The notes under the pieces: generated by a model
Seen by the model: only the letters and a program-made list of their open reading frames with translations
Database searches by the model: none
What the model was told of the DNA's origin: nothing
NCBI GenBank assembly: GCA_009692585.1
Contig: SHYX01000018.1
Location: 22,873 to 86,872 of the forward strand
Reading direction: 5' to 3'
Length of the DNA: 64,000 nt
DNA from: Myxococcales bacterium
GTDB taxonomy: Bacteria; Myxococcota; UBA796; SXON01
Shown here: positions 18,306 to 27,649 of the stretch, in pieces
How positions within the stretch are numbered: the stretch's first letter is position 1
How the letters are laid out: each line of letters begins with the position of its first letter
Made by a program: the position numbers and the translations under genes

Positions 18306-19136
18306 CTACATCGGCGCGACGGTGATGGCGACCGCGGTGAGCACCGACAGGGCGACTTCGCCCTGGAGCATCGGTTGCCCTTCCATCGCCACGAGCGTCC
18401 CGGCGAGCACCCACCCGGACTCCTTGGGCAACGCCGCGATCCACACATTGACGCTGGTTCCCGTGGCCAAGCCTGGATTGTTGAGCTGAAGGGTCCCGCT
18501 GCCTTCGGCCTCGAACTCGCCGAACCAGATGACCTGCAAGATCTCGGTGTCGGTCAGCTCCAGCGGGGGGCGGTCCCCGGTGCCGTCGGTCAGGGTCCAG
18601 GTGATCTCGTCCACCGGCGCGTTGAGTGACGTCACGTAGCTGCTGCCGTCGGCGGTCAGGGTGGCAAGCTCGCCGATGGTGTGCACGCCGCCGTCCTTGT
18701 CGAGGTCGATGGTCCCGGTGTGGAGGTGCAGTTCCAGATCGATGGTCCGGGCCTCCCCGCCGGTCAGCGTGATCGGGGCGTAGGGCACGCCGTAGGGGTT
18801 CTCCCCGATGGCGACGACGTAGAACGAGGCCACCTCGGCCTTGAGGTTGCTCACTTCGTAGGCGCCGTCGGCGTCGGTCTTGGCAGTGAGGCACTGATCG
18901 CGGCAAACGTTGACGCGGAAGTTTTCGGCCGGGGAGCCGTCGGGGAGGGTGATCCGCCCGGAGACGGTGGCCTTGGTGGGATCGGTGTCGGTATCGCTGT
19001 CGGCGTCCGACGACGTGTCGGTATCGCTGTCGCTGTCGGCGTCCGACGACGTGTCGGTCGGGTCGGGGTCTCCGCTGCAAGCCGGGAGTCCGGTAGCCAG
19101 GAACAACAGCGGCAGGGCGAGCGGCAGTCGGTGCAT
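18306..19136 (-). CDS. Lipoprotein with Asp/Ser/Thr linker and Ig-like repeat
   Basis: 276 residues from ATG 19136. The signal ends in lipobox LPAC (~Cys20). It is followed by an acidic repetitive tether of about 28 residues built from TDTSSDADSDSD-like units, then a carboxypeptidase-regulatory-like Ig fold (ATVSGRITLPDGSPAENF, TDADGAYEVSNL) and a beta-rich C-terminal domain. The tether is encoded by near-duplicate DNA at ~18980-19060, which could vary in length by slippage. The protein is likely anchored in the outer membrane. I do not recognise a function. Confidence 0.7.
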   Translation of the reverse strand: MHRLPLALPLLFLATGLPACSGDPDPTDTSSDADSDSDTDTSSDADSDTDTDPTKATVSGRITLPDGSPAENFRVNVCRDQCLTAKTDADGAYEVSNLKAEVASFYVVAIGENPYGVPYAPITLTGGEARTIDLELHLHTGTIDLDKDGGVHTIGELATLTADGSSYVTSLNAPVDEITWTLTDGTGDRPPLELTDTEILQVIWFGEFEAEGSGTLQLNNPGLATGTSVNVWIAALPKESGWVLAGTLVAMEGQPMLQGEVALSVLTAVAITVAPM

Positions 19137-19213
19137 GCCTGCCACCTACACGGTCTCGGCCCGGACCACAAGCGGGATCTGCCCGCGGGCGCGTTACGAC
19201 CGGTGAGCCGTCG

Positions 19214-20695
19214 ATGTCCACCGCGCTTCCCACCCCCGAGGCCTTCGGGCCCTACCAACTGCTCGAGAAGATAGCCACGGGCGGAATGGCCGAAGTCTTC
19301 CGTGCGCGCTCGCATGGGGCGATGGGCTTCGAGAAGATCCTGGTGATCAAGAGGATCCTCGATCAACTCGCCAAGGATGAGGAATTTCGTGAGCTCTTCA
19401 AGAACGAGGCCCGCATCGCGGCTGAGCTCTCCCACGTCAACATCGTGCAGGTCTTCGAGCTGGGCCAACACGAAGAACACCTCTACATCGCGATGGAGTA
19501 TGTGCACGGGCTGGATCTGGCCCGGCTGGCCTCCCGCGCCCGCCCTTTGGGGGACTTCCCGGTCAACCTGGCGCTGTTCATCACCGGTGAGGTGCTCAAG
19601 GCGCTGGCGTACGCGCACGCCCAGACCGACGGCGATGGGCGCCCGCTCCATCTCGTGCATTGCGACATCTCCCCCCAGAACGTGCTCATCAGCTTTTCCG
19701 GAGAGGTGAAGCTCACCGACTTCGGCATCAGCAGGGCCGCGGCGCAGAAGGCCGAGCAGAGCGTCATCCGCGGCAAATACAGCTACATGTCGCCCGAGCA
19801 GGCCGAGTCTCGGCCACTGGACGGTCGCAGCGACCTGTTCTCGCTGGGCACGATGCTCTACGAGTTGCTGACGGGTCGCCGGTTGTTCAAGGCTGCGAGT
19901 CGCGACGAGACCCTGGCGCGGGTGCGGCGGGCTGAAGTGCCGAGTCCTCGGCCCTATCGGAAGGAGATCAGCGTCGACCTCGAAGGCTTCCTCCTCAAAA
20001 CCCTATCGCGACACCCTTCAGACCGATTTCGGGACGGCTACGAGATGTTGGAGGCGCTCTCCAAGCTCATGTTGAGCGAAGGGCACCGCGGGACCAACAG
20101 CGACGTCGCGGCCTACCTGAGAGAGGTAATCGACGCCGCCAACGCCGTCGCCAACCCGGCCGCATCACCGCGCGCCGCGTCGGGGGGCCGGCAGGGCGTG
20201 CCTACGCCGCTGGTGGCCTTGGCCATCGAGGCGTCGCCCCCGCCGCGCTCGATCGCCTCCCCGCGGCACTCGATCTCCGCGCTCACTCAGGAATGGCTCG
20301 CGGCCATCGAAGAGGGTCAGGGCGAGGTCTGGGAGCGGGGCGAAGGCAGCGTGCTGGTGGTGTGGCTGGCCGCCGACGGTCTGAAAGAAGCGGTGACGCG
20401 CTCCGTTCGCACCGCCGCTCAACTGCAGCGCCTGACCGGTCAGGCCGGATACCGCCTGTCAGCCGGCATCGCGCCGGGCGTCGCGCGGATCCGCCCCGAC
20501 ACCGCGCGCCCGGCCGAGGGATGGGAGCTCTCGGGCCCCTTCTACCTCGCCCGGTGGATGATGAACCTCAGCGCGCACCGGGGTAGGATCCTGCTCACCG
20601 AAGTGGGTTCCAAGCAGATCGAACAGCCGACGGTCATGTTGGGGCGAATCCCCATCCAAGGCAACCGCTACATCAACCTGCACGAGGTGGCGTAG
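19214..20695 (+). CDS. Ser/Thr protein kinase (HCD variant) with cyclase-like C-terminal domain
   Basis: 493 residues. Residues ~12-285 form a Hanks-type kinase: Gly loop IATGGMAEV, catalytic Lys46, Glu in NEARIAAEL, HCDISPQN at 149-156 (Cys replaces Arg of HRD), DFG at 169-171 and SPEQ. Several myxobacterial kinases share HCDISPQN and are non-RD types. After a Pro/Ala/Ser linker, residues ~330-480 resemble a degenerate class III nucleotide cyclase domain: GEGSVLVVWLA, a helix, YRLSAGIAPG, LSGPFYLARWMMN, GRILLTE. Catalytic Asp/Lys are not evident, so a ligand-sensing role is more likely. No membrane segment. Convergent with the exonuclease gene (23-bp overlap). Confidence 0.85.
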   Translation: MSTALPTPEAFGPYQLLEKIATGGMAEVFRARSHGAMGFEKILVIKRILDQLAKDEEFRELFKNEARIAAELSHVNIVQVFELGQHEEHLYIAMEYVHGLDLARLASRARPLGDFPVNLALFITGEVLKALAYAHAQTDGDGRPLHLVHCDISPQNVLISFSGEVKLTDFGISRAAAQKAEQSVIRGKYSYMSPEQAESRPLDGRSDLFSLGTMLYELLTGRRLFKAASRDETLARVRRAEVPSPRPYRKEISVDLEGFLLKTLSRHPSDRFRDGYEMLEALSKLMLSEGHRGTNSDVAAYLREVIDAANAVANPAASPRAASGGRQGVPTPLVALAIEASPPPRSIASPRHSISALTQEWLAAIEEGQGEVWERGEGSVLVVWLAADGLKEAVTRSVRTAAQLQRLTGQAGYRLSAGIAPGVARIRPDTARPAEGWELSGPFYLARWMMNLSAHRGRILLTEVGSKQIEQPTVMLGRIPIQGNRYINLHEVA

Positions 20696-21485
20696 GCTCT
20701 TCGCTCACGATGCGCAGGCGGTCGACCCGAAAGGTCCGGTCGGCGTCGCGGAGATGGCACCAGGCTGCAACCGCGGAGCGGGTGACCTTCTGGACGGTGA
20801 TGAGCCGGCGGGTGGCCGGGCGAGCGGGGAAATCGCCGCCTACGTAGTCGACGAGGAGCGAGACCCGTCCGGCGCGGGAGGACTCCAGCCGCGCCAGCAC
20901 CGCGTCGTGTTCCGCGGGGGTTCGCCGCCGACACAGCAACTGGATGGCGTCCAGCGGGGCGCGCGCGGTGGGGTCGGCGACCCGCGCCAGCGCCTGGACC
21001 AGCTCCCACGTGGCCCGGGCATCGTCCAGGGCGCGGTGCGCCTGGTGGTGCTCCAGGTCGAAGCGTTTGCAGAGGGTGCTGAGGCGGTGGTCGCCGATGG
21101 CGAGCACCCTCCGGGCAAGGCCGAGGGTGTCGACCACCGGGGGCGCGGGCGCCGCCCTTCCAGCGCGCGCGCACTCCATCGCGAGGAACGACAGGTCGAA
21201 GGGGGCGTTGTGGGCGATGAGCACCGCTCCCCCCAGGCGTCGCTCCACCTCGTCGAGCACCTCGGAGAACCCCGGTCGCCCGGCTACCATGGCGTCGGTG
21301 ATGCCGTGGATGTGCGTGGCGCCGACGCGGCGGCCGGGATCGATCAGCGTATGCCACAGCTCGGGCTCCTCGCCCGGACGCCCGTGCACCACCGCCACTT
21401 CGATGACCCGGTCCCCGCGGGCTGCGGAGAGTCCGGTCGTCTCGAAATCGAGGGCCGCGAGCGGAAGCTCCAGGAACGGCGTCAC
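20673..21485 (-). CDS. DEDDh 3'-5' exonuclease fused to a WYL-like domain
   Basis: 270 residues. Residues 8-175 are a DnaQ-type exonuclease with ExoI DFETTG (13-18), ExoII HNAPFDLSFL and ExoIII HRALDDA, so all DEDDh catalytic residues are present. Residues ~185-262 look like a WYL domain: LLVDYVGGD, conserved Arg in TRRLI, AAWCHLRDADRTFRVDRLRI. WYL domains sense ligands, often nucleic acids, and regulate defence and repair systems. GTG 21485 overlaps the stop of the upstream metallohydrolase gene (GTGA). The domain calls are mine from motif reading; the exonuclease part is secure. Confidence 0.8.
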   Translation of the reverse strand: MTPFLELPLAALDFETTGLSAARGDRVIEVAVVHGRPGEEPELWHTLIDPGRRVGATHIHGITDAMVAGRPGFSEVLDEVERRLGGAVLIAHNAPFDLSFLAMECARAGRAAPAPPVVDTLGLARRVLAIGDHRLSTLCKRFDLEHHQAHRALDDARATWELVQALARVADPTARAPLDAIQLLCRRRTPAEHDAVLARLESSRAGRVSLLVDYVGGDFPARPATRRLITVQKVTRSAVAAWCHLRDADRTFRVDRLRIVSEEPTPPRAG

Positions 21486-24448
21486 TCGGGCTCGATCGGC
21501 TCGCGCATGAACTCGGGGATGCCCGGCGGGGCGATGAGGCCGTCGCCATCGACGTCGACGAAGATCGGGTTGGTGAGCGCGAACGGGAACACCGGCCCGT
21601 CGCGCGGTACCGGGACGCCCGCGGACAGAAAGGCGCCCACGGTCGGGACCGACGACAGCGCCTCGATCACCACGTCCTGGAGCTCGATAGGGGGGATGTC
21701 GACTGGGCTGAAGACGGGGGAGAGATCGTCGTCGCCCATCGCGATGATCACGAACCAGCTGTCCTTGGTCACCGCGACCTCGAGGGTCTCGCGCATCTTG
21801 ACGACGTCGGGATCGAGGCCCGACCACTCGTGGATGAGCACGCCGTTCTGGTACAGTTCGACCCGATCGACGGTCATCCAGGTGGGGGCCTGGATTTCCA
21901 CGTTCAAGGTCACGACGCCGTCGTCCACCGAGACGGTGTCCCCGACGATCGCGCCGTCCTCGGCGGTGAAGCGGACGAACGGTCCGTAGCTCGCGACGAC
22001 GTGCCCCGCTTTCACCGCGTCAGCGACGGCCTGTTCGTCGAGTCCGCCCGGTTCGTCGCGATCGACGTAGACGTAGTTGCGGGGGCAGCCGGCTTCGATC
22101 GAGAACCGGCTGTGGGTGTCGGAGTTGCCGATGGCCGTCACCCGGACGCCCGTGTTGAGCATGGTGAACCAGTCATCCACCTGCCCGTCGTGGCCATAGC
22201 CTAGCCGGTACACGTCCTGGTCGAGATCGACCTGTTCGCCGCCCGTGCGTTCGATGATGTCGTAGGCCGTCACCGGCGAACCCTGCGCATAGGCGTTGAG
22301 CTCCGTCTGGCTGGGCGTGCGGATCAGGTCGAAACGTTTGCCGTTGAGCAACTCCAGGGCGTCGTAGTCGGTGGTGAAGTTGGCCTGTTCTTTCAGGATG
22401 GGATTGGCGAACGCGAGAGTCGGCGTGGAGACCAGGCCATCGTAGGCGCTGAAGCCGAACTGATCGAAGTAGCCGAGGATGCCATCGCGCGGGTGCGCGA
22501 CGAAGCGCATCGGCTCGTACCCGGCCTGGACACCGAGGCTTTCGAGCTCGGCCAGGATTTCGACCGGGGGCATCCCCGTCCAGTCGAAGGCGCCACCCTG
22601 GTCGAGGAGCGTGTCGTTGCCCAGCGGCATGCCGATGAAGTGACCGACCTCCAGCGTCGTCGTCTCGAGGCCGACCGCGGTCTTGACGAAGGCTTCGAGG
22701 CCGAGCGCCTGGACCACCGGGGCGTAGTCGGTGAGGTAGTCGTGGTCGGAGCTGCTGAAGAACTCGACCCCCTCTGCGACCATGGTCACGACGCGGTTTT
22801 CGAGGGAGACGCCGCTGTCGAAGCTGTTGGCCGCGTGCACATGGAAGTCGGCGCTGATCCACCCTTCGGTCTCGACGGTGTGAAGCACCTGGAGCGTCAG
22901 CTCCGCCTTGCCGTCCGCCCGGATCGTGAACGGCTCGGACTCGTCGATCTCGTACTCCAGGCCGCGGCTGGCCACCGCGCGGTAGGTGCCGGGGGGAAGG
23001 GTGGTGGACCCTTCGCCGTGGGGCAGGAAGAACGCGGCGGACGCGCCGCCGTTGAGGATGGTGTCGCCGTAGTCCCGCGCCAGCGTACTGGCGCCGGTGT
23101 CCAAAAAGACGGTGACCTTGGCCGGCACGTGACGTCCGGTTTCGTCGACGACCTCTACGTCGAGCTGTCCGGCGCGCCCGACCCCGAGGACCAGCGTCTG
23201 GGTTTTACCCTCCACGACCTCGATGCTGACGCGCTCGCCGTCGGGTCGGCCCTCCTGGTGGACCAGCAGGTCGTAGCGGGCGGGCGGGAGTGAGCCGCCG
23301 AAGCTGCCGTCCTTCTGGGTGTCGTCGCCTACGTCGCTCTCCCACTGGTTCCACGGCTTGTCGCTCCCCGCCAGAAAGACCAGGACGCTCGCCCCGGAGA
23401 CGGCCACACCGCTGCCCTCTTCCAAGACAAAGCCGTTGACGGTGCCGTGGGGAAGTTCCCTTGCTTCGATCAGCGCATCAAGGGCGCTGCCGACGTCGCC
23501 TCTGCCGACGGCGAACCAGCGCGTGTACTGGTAGGACTGACCGCCGTGGAAGCGGTCGAAGGTCTCGTCGCCCTCCCCGGTGTCGCCAGAGTCGGTGATC
23601 TCGCCGGCTTGACCGGCGCCGAACGCGGCGGTCTGCGACGAGGTGAACAGCGGCACGAACAGGTCGCCGCCTTCGGCCATCATGGCGTACGACACACCGT
23701 CGCCGACGCTGGCCAGGAATTCGAAGCGGAGGGGGCTGGTGAAGGTGTTCTTGCCCGAGCGGACCGCGTCCGAGACCAGCTGGTCTTCGTCGAAGCCACC
23801 TCCGGGGGCGAAGACATCGACGCTGCCGCCCTGGAGGTAGAAGTCGCCGAACGCGAGGCCGCTGACCATCGCGTAGTCCAAGAGCGGCAACTCCGTCGTG
23901 GAGCCGGGGGACTCCGTCGCGGTGCTAAAGGTGGCCGCCAACGACGCGGTGGTGACGATCTTGACCGCGGGCGAACCCGGCTCGAGGATGTAGTCGTTGG
24001 TGATGACGAAGTTCGGCTGGTCGACGATCGCCCACAGGGGCTGGAGCATCGTCAGGAACGGGTGCCCGGTCGCCGCCGCCCGGATGATGGCGGGCTCGGT
24101 GGCGCTCCCTTCCGCGAGCACGATCACCTCGCCTTCGGTGTCCACCGCGGCGATGTTCATGTTGACGGTGGAGAACAACTCTGCGAGCTGGTCGTTCCCG
24201 TGCCCGGCGGCGTATTTGGGGTCGGCGCGCCGGATGTCGGCGTCACACAGCGTGCCCCCGAACGGGGAGGGGCCCATCGAGTAGCGCGGCCCGACGATCG
24301 CGACGCGGAGGCGGTCATTTTCGAGGAGGAAGTCCCCCGGGCGCGCCGTCGCCTTGGGACCCCCGATGGTGTCGCCCAACGTTTCGATCGGTCGGGCCGA
24401 GGCCCATTCGGACGAGGTGGGGCACGCGAACAGGACGAAGAGGAGCAT
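21482..24448 (-). CDS. CehA/McbA-type metallohydrolase lipoprotein
   Basis: 988 residues. ATG 24448 gives a short lipoprotein signal (MLLFVLFAC). The N-terminal ~380 residues are beta-rich; residues ~380-520 contain carboxypeptidase-regulatory-like Ig modules. A PHP-like metal-dependent domain begins near 530 with DFHVHAANS, then SSDHDYLTDY and, near 778, GNSDTH: the His/Asp set of CehA/McbA hydrolases. Known relatives cleave carbamates or phosphoesters; the substrate here is unknown. It is divergent from the porin gene with only 37 bp between starts and overlaps the exonuclease gene downstream. Confidence 0.8.
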   Translation of the reverse strand: MLLFVLFACPTSSEWASARPIETLGDTIGGPKATARPGDFLLENDRLRVAIVGPRYSMGPSPFGGTLCDADIRRADPKYAAGHGNDQLAELFSTVNMNIAAVDTEGEVIVLAEGSATEPAIIRAAATGHPFLTMLQPLWAIVDQPNFVITNDYILEPGSPAVKIVTTASLAATFSTATESPGSTTELPLLDYAMVSGLAFGDFYLQGGSVDVFAPGGGFDEDQLVSDAVRSGKNTFTSPLRFEFLASVGDGVSYAMMAEGGDLFVPLFTSSQTAAFGAGQAGEITDSGDTGEGDETFDRFHGGQSYQYTRWFAVGRGDVGSALDALIEARELPHGTVNGFVLEEGSGVAVSGASVLVFLAGSDKPWNQWESDVGDDTQKDGSFGGSLPPARYDLLVHQEGRPDGERVSIEVVEGKTQTLVLGVGRAGQLDVEVVDETGRHVPAKVTVFLDTGASTLARDYGDTILNGGASAAFFLPHGEGSTTLPPGTYRAVASRGLEYEIDESEPFTIRADGKAELTLQVLHTVETEGWISADFHVHAANSFDSGVSLENRVVTMVAEGVEFFSSSDHDYLTDYAPVVQALGLEAFVKTAVGLETTTLEVGHFIGMPLGNDTLLDQGGAFDWTGMPPVEILAELESLGVQAGYEPMRFVAHPRDGILGYFDQFGFSAYDGLVSTPTLAFANPILKEQANFTTDYDALELLNGKRFDLIRTPSQTELNAYAQGSPVTAYDIIERTGGEQVDLDQDVYRLGYGHDGQVDDWFTMLNTGVRVTAIGNSDTHSRFSIEAGCPRNYVYVDRDEPGGLDEQAVADAVKAGHVVASYGPFVRFTAEDGAIVGDTVSVDDGVVTLNVEIQAPTWMTVDRVELYQNGVLIHEWSGLDPDVVKMRETLEVAVTKDSWFVIIAMGDDDLSPVFSPVDIPPIELQDVVIEALSSVPTVGAFLSAGVPVPRDGPVFPFALTNPIFVDVDGDGLIAPPGIPEFMREPIEPE

Positions 24449-24485
24449 GGCGTGGTGTACGATATCGCCGCGAGCACGACCGACC

Positions 24486-25565
24486 ATGAGCCTCCTCGTC
24501 GCCACCCTCTGGTTTTCGACGGCACACGCCGAGGATGTTCCTGCAGCGCCTGCCCTTGCCGGGGCCTTCCCCTTCCAGGTCGATGGCGCGGTAGTGCGTC
24601 CCATCGCGCTGGCCCAGGTCTGGCTCACCGCGTTTGACATGGACGCCGACGCCCAGGCCGACGCCAGCGGCTACGGCGACCCCGAGGACGATCCGGGGCT
24701 GAAGATCAAGCGGGTGCGCGTCGGCCTCGCCGGCGACATCAAGAATTGGAAATACCGGATCACGGTCGGCACCAGCGCACCCTACGACGGCCTGGACGAG
24801 CCGGCCGAACCCATCGAGGTGGTTGACGCGTGGGTGGGCGTCGAGCCGATCACGGGCTTCGACGTCCGCGTAGGCCGGACCAAGGTGCCCTTTTCACGAG
24901 ACCAGCTCATCGGTGCCGACGAGCTGACCTTCACCGAACGCGGTGTGGCCTCCGAACACCTCGTGCCCGACCGGACCCTCGGCCTGACCGCCGGCTTCAA
25001 ACGGGGCGGCGGCGGCGTGCGCCTCGGCGTCTTCAACTCCGGCGGCGATCTGTTCGGCGATGACACCCCAGGCAAGCTCCTGGTCGGACGCGTGGAGTGG
25101 GAGGTCGGCAAGGCGGACAGCTACAGGACCTGGGGCGATCGCAAGGAGTTCGGGCTGGGCATCGGCGCCAACGCCTTCTACGAGATCGGTGTCGCGACCG
25201 ATACCTGGGCCGTGGGCGGGGACGCCATGCTTCGAGCGGCGGGGCTGTCGCTCCTGGTCGATGGCGCGTTGAGCCACCTCGCTCCCACCGCCACTTCGGT
25301 GGAGTCGCCCGAGGTCTGGGCCGAGACCGACCGCTTCGGGGTCACCGGTCAGCTGTCCTATCAGGCCGGCCCCATCGAGCCCGCCGTACGGTTCTCGCTC
25401 TACGACGACAGCACGCTCGGACAGTACTCACACCTGTTGATCGGGGCGGCCTGGCACACCGCCGAGGACCACGTGCGCGTCGGGCTGGGCTACGAGATGA
25501 GGCTCGAGGGGCAGGACCCGGTGGACAACGACACCGCCCGCCTCTGGGCCCAGTTCCAACTGTAG
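24486..25565 (+). CDS. Porin-like outer-membrane protein
   Basis: 359 residues. Signal peptide MSLLVATLWFSTAHA, then a 16-strand-type barrel pattern similar to OprP/OprO phosphate-selective porins: LKIKRVRVGLAGDI, YRITVG, DVRVGRTKVPFSRDQL, FTERG, ending in ARLWAQFQL with a terminal hydrophobic strand. Solute specificity cannot be read. A TACGAT hexamer at 24458-24463 sits 22 bp before the ATG and may be the -10 box. Three bases separate its stop from the GTG of the next small gene. Confidence 0.8.
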   Translation: MSLLVATLWFSTAHAEDVPAAPALAGAFPFQVDGAVVRPIALAQVWLTAFDMDADAQADASGYGDPEDDPGLKIKRVRVGLAGDIKNWKYRITVGTSAPYDGLDEPAEPIEVVDAWVGVEPITGFDVRVGRTKVPFSRDQLIGADELTFTERGVASEHLVPDRTLGLTAGFKRGGGGVRLGVFNSGGDLFGDDTPGKLLVGRVEWEVGKADSYRTWGDRKEFGLGIGANAFYEIGVATDTWAVGGDAMLRAAGLSLLVDGALSHLAPTATSVESPEVWAETDRFGVTGQLSYQAGPIEPAVRFSLYDDSTLGQYSHLLIGAAWHTAEDHVRVGLGYEMRLEGQDPVDNDTARLWAQFQL

Positions 25566-25568
25566 CCG

Positions 25569-25886
25569 GTGCGCCCTCCCGCCATCACCGAGCCGACGTT
25601 TCGGACCCAGGATGGGCAGTGGGTGTCGTTGGACACGCTGGTCGCGCGGGTCGTCGCCCGGCTCGACGGGGACGTCAGTCCGCTGGTGGCGAAGGGCGTG
25701 ATCCAGGTGGCGCGGACGGCGGTCTCGGTCCTGGAGACCGTGGAGATCGGGGCGCTGGCCCGTGACGTGACGCTTTCCCTGCGCCCCGCCCACATCGTGG
25801 TGACCCCCCCGGTGGTCAACGCCGTGCTCCTGGCCTACGTGACCGAGGTGGAGCTGCTGGGGGTTGTTCAGATCGCGGAGGGGTGA
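25569..25886 (+). CDS. Hypothetical 105-residue protein downstream of porin
   Basis: The GTG start is three bases after the porin stop, so it is probably co-transcribed with it. The product is small, neutral, and rich in Val, Ala and Leu, with no signal peptide or clear membrane helix. It has two beta-like stretches around DVTLSLRPAHIVVTPPVV. I recognise no family. Codon use matches the neighbours. Convergent with the transmembrane kinase gene, with 12 bp between stops. Confidence 0.55.
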   Translation: MRPPAITEPTFRTQDGQWVSLDTLVARVVARLDGDVSPLVAKGVIQVARTAVSVLETVEIGALARDVTLSLRPAHIVVTPPVVNAVLLAYVTEVELLGVVQIAEG

Positions 25887-25898
25887 AAAGCCGCTGAC

Positions 25899-27617
25899 CT
25901 AAGGCAACCCCACCGTCGCCTTCAACGGCTTCATCGGGCTGCCCTCGCGCACGGTGCTGTCGCTGGGATCGGTGGCCGCGACGAAGTACTCGATCCCCCC
26001 CGCCATCGTCTCATCCGCGCGTACGGCCGCCGTGTACTCGTTGCCGCCCAGGGCGTTCATGGGCTTGTTCTGGAAGGCGCCGCCGCCGACCGCCCGGTAG
26101 TACAACTTCAGCTTGTATCGGCCGCCGATGCTGGCGCGCACCGTGAAGTTCTCCCCCGGCGCGACCGTGGCGGGGGCGGACGCGGTGAGCTTCCCGTCGG
26201 GCGTCCTCGGCACTACCGGGGCCGTGGGCGTCTCGGTGGGGGCCGCGACCGGCGCCACCACCGGCGCCACCACCGGCGCCACCACCGGCGCCACCACCGG
26301 CGTGGCGCTTGCGTTCACCGCCGGCGGCCTCACGGGCGTCACCGCCGTGGGCTCGACCGGCAGCGCGGGTGCGATCGTCGGCTCCGGGACCGGCTCCGGC
26401 GTGCCGCGCGCGGGCAGCACCTCGGTCGCGATAGCTGCGGGCATGGTCGCCGGGGATAGCGGCAACTCGTCGCGCGCCTGGCCGGGACCGGCCACGTAGA
26501 TGATGCTGGCCGCCACGGCGATCGCGATGGCACCGGCCAGGATGGGCAGGAGCTTCATCGCGAGGCCGTCGCGGCGTGGCTCGGCGCGGGGCGCGCCGCC
26601 TTGCTCAGCGGGTTCATCGGCGATGGACGCTGCGTAGTTCAACGTGTTGCCCACTGCGCCTGCGCGCGGCACGAGGGTGCCCTGCGCGGGCGTTCCGGGG
26701 TTGGACGCGTGGCGCTCGGGCTCCAGTTGGGCCAGCGTGTCGGTGACCGAGGCGTTGCTCTGGCGTGCGGGCACGCGCGGCACGAGATCCGGCGTGTCGG
26801 GCGGGTCGTCGGGCAACAGCGGCAGGACGGCGCGCAGGGCGTCCCCGAGCGCGAGCGCGCTGGGGTAGCGCTCCTCTCGGCGGTAGCGCGTGGATTGCCG
26901 GATCACCTCGGCCAGCGGGTCGGGGATGCCCTCGTACCACTCCGGCTCGGCCTCGGTCATGAACAGCTCGGGCGGGGTGTCGTTCTTGAGGAGCGACCAC
27001 AAGGTGCCGCCGATGCTGTAGATGTCCGCGCGCGCGTCGACCTGCTTGGCGTTGGACTTCTGTTCGGGGGCCATGAACCCCCAGGTGCCCAGCACCGCGC
27101 CGGTGCGGGTCATGCCGGCACGGTCGTCGGCTTGCACCTGGCAGATGCCGAAGTCGGTGATGCGCACTTCGCCGGCGCTGGTCAACAACACATTGTGGGG
27201 TTTGATGTCGCGGTGGATGACGCTTGCTTTGTGCGCGGCGTGAATCGCCTCACACAGCTCGATCGTCACCAACGTCGCCATCTTGGGCGGGAGCGCCCCG
27301 TGTGCGCGCACCCGATCCACGAGGGAGCCGCCCTCGATGAGCTCCATGACGATGTAGACGCGATCGTGGTCCTCGCCCATGTCGAAAACCCGGACCACCC
27401 GCGCGTTCTCGAGGTTGGCCATGGTCTGGGCCTCGCTCAGGAAACGTCGGCGCAGGGCCGGCCGCTGGGCGAAGGCGGGGCTCAGGATCTTGATCGCCCG
27501 CGGCCGCTGGAGCCGCTGGTCGTAGGCCCGGTACACCGTCGCCATCCCGCCCTCGCCGATCACCTCGATGAGCTGAAAGCGACCCTCGGCGAGGGGTAAC
27601 GGTCGAACAGTGGACAT
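25899..27617 (-). CDS. Transmembrane Ser/Thr protein kinase
   Basis: 572 residues. Residues ~13-270 are a canonical PknB-like kinase: GEGGMATVYRA, Lys43 in AIKIL, VIHRDIKPHNVLL (~133), ITDFGICQV and APEQ. A juxtamembrane linker leads to one membrane helix (~354-376), then a Pro/Val/Ala-rich extracytoplasmic stalk containing tandem VVAP units. A ~100-residue beta-rich domain follows, with APGENFTVRASIGG and YKLKLYYRAVGG, probably the sensor. The stalk repeat is a perfect 12-bp DNA repeat. Upstream (27669-27786) lies one copy of the structured repeat element. The kinase is convergent with the porin unit. Confidence 0.88.
   Translation of the reverse strand: MSTVRPLPLAEGRFQLIEVIGEGGMATVYRAYDQRLQRPRAIKILSPAFAQRPALRRRFLSEAQTMANLENARVVRVFDMGEDHDRVYIVMELIEGGSLVDRVRAHGALPPKMATLVTIELCEAIHAAHKASVIHRDIKPHNVLLTSAGEVRITDFGICQVQADDRAGMTRTGAVLGTWGFMAPEQKSNAKQVDARADIYSIGGTLWSLLKNDTPPELFMTEAEPEWYEGIPDPLAEVIRQSTRYRREERYPSALALGDALRAVLPLLPDDPPDTPDLVPRVPARQSNASVTDTLAQLEPERHASNPGTPAQGTLVPRAGAVGNTLNYAASIADEPAEQGGAPRAEPRRDGLAMKLLPILAGAIAIAVAASIIYVAGPGQARDELPLSPATMPAAIATEVLPARGTPEPVPEPTIAPALPVEPTAVTPVRPPAVNASATPVVAPVVAPVVAPVVAPVAAPTETPTAPVVPRTPDGKLTASAPATVAPGENFTVRASIGGRYKLKLYYRAVGGGAFQNKPMNALGGNEYTAAVRADETMAGGIEYFVAATDPSDSTVREGSPMKPLKATVGLP
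26248..26302 (+). repeat. 12-bp tandem repeat in kinase stalk
   Basis: Four perfect copies of ACCGGCGCCACC (26248-26295) plus a partial fifth. On the coding strand each copy encodes a VAPV-type unit of the extracytoplasmic stalk. As a multiple of three, length changes by slippage would lengthen or shorten the stalk without breaking the frame. Confidence 0.9.
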
Positions 27618-27649
27618 TCGCGCCCGACCATATCACTTCGCCTGCAGTG

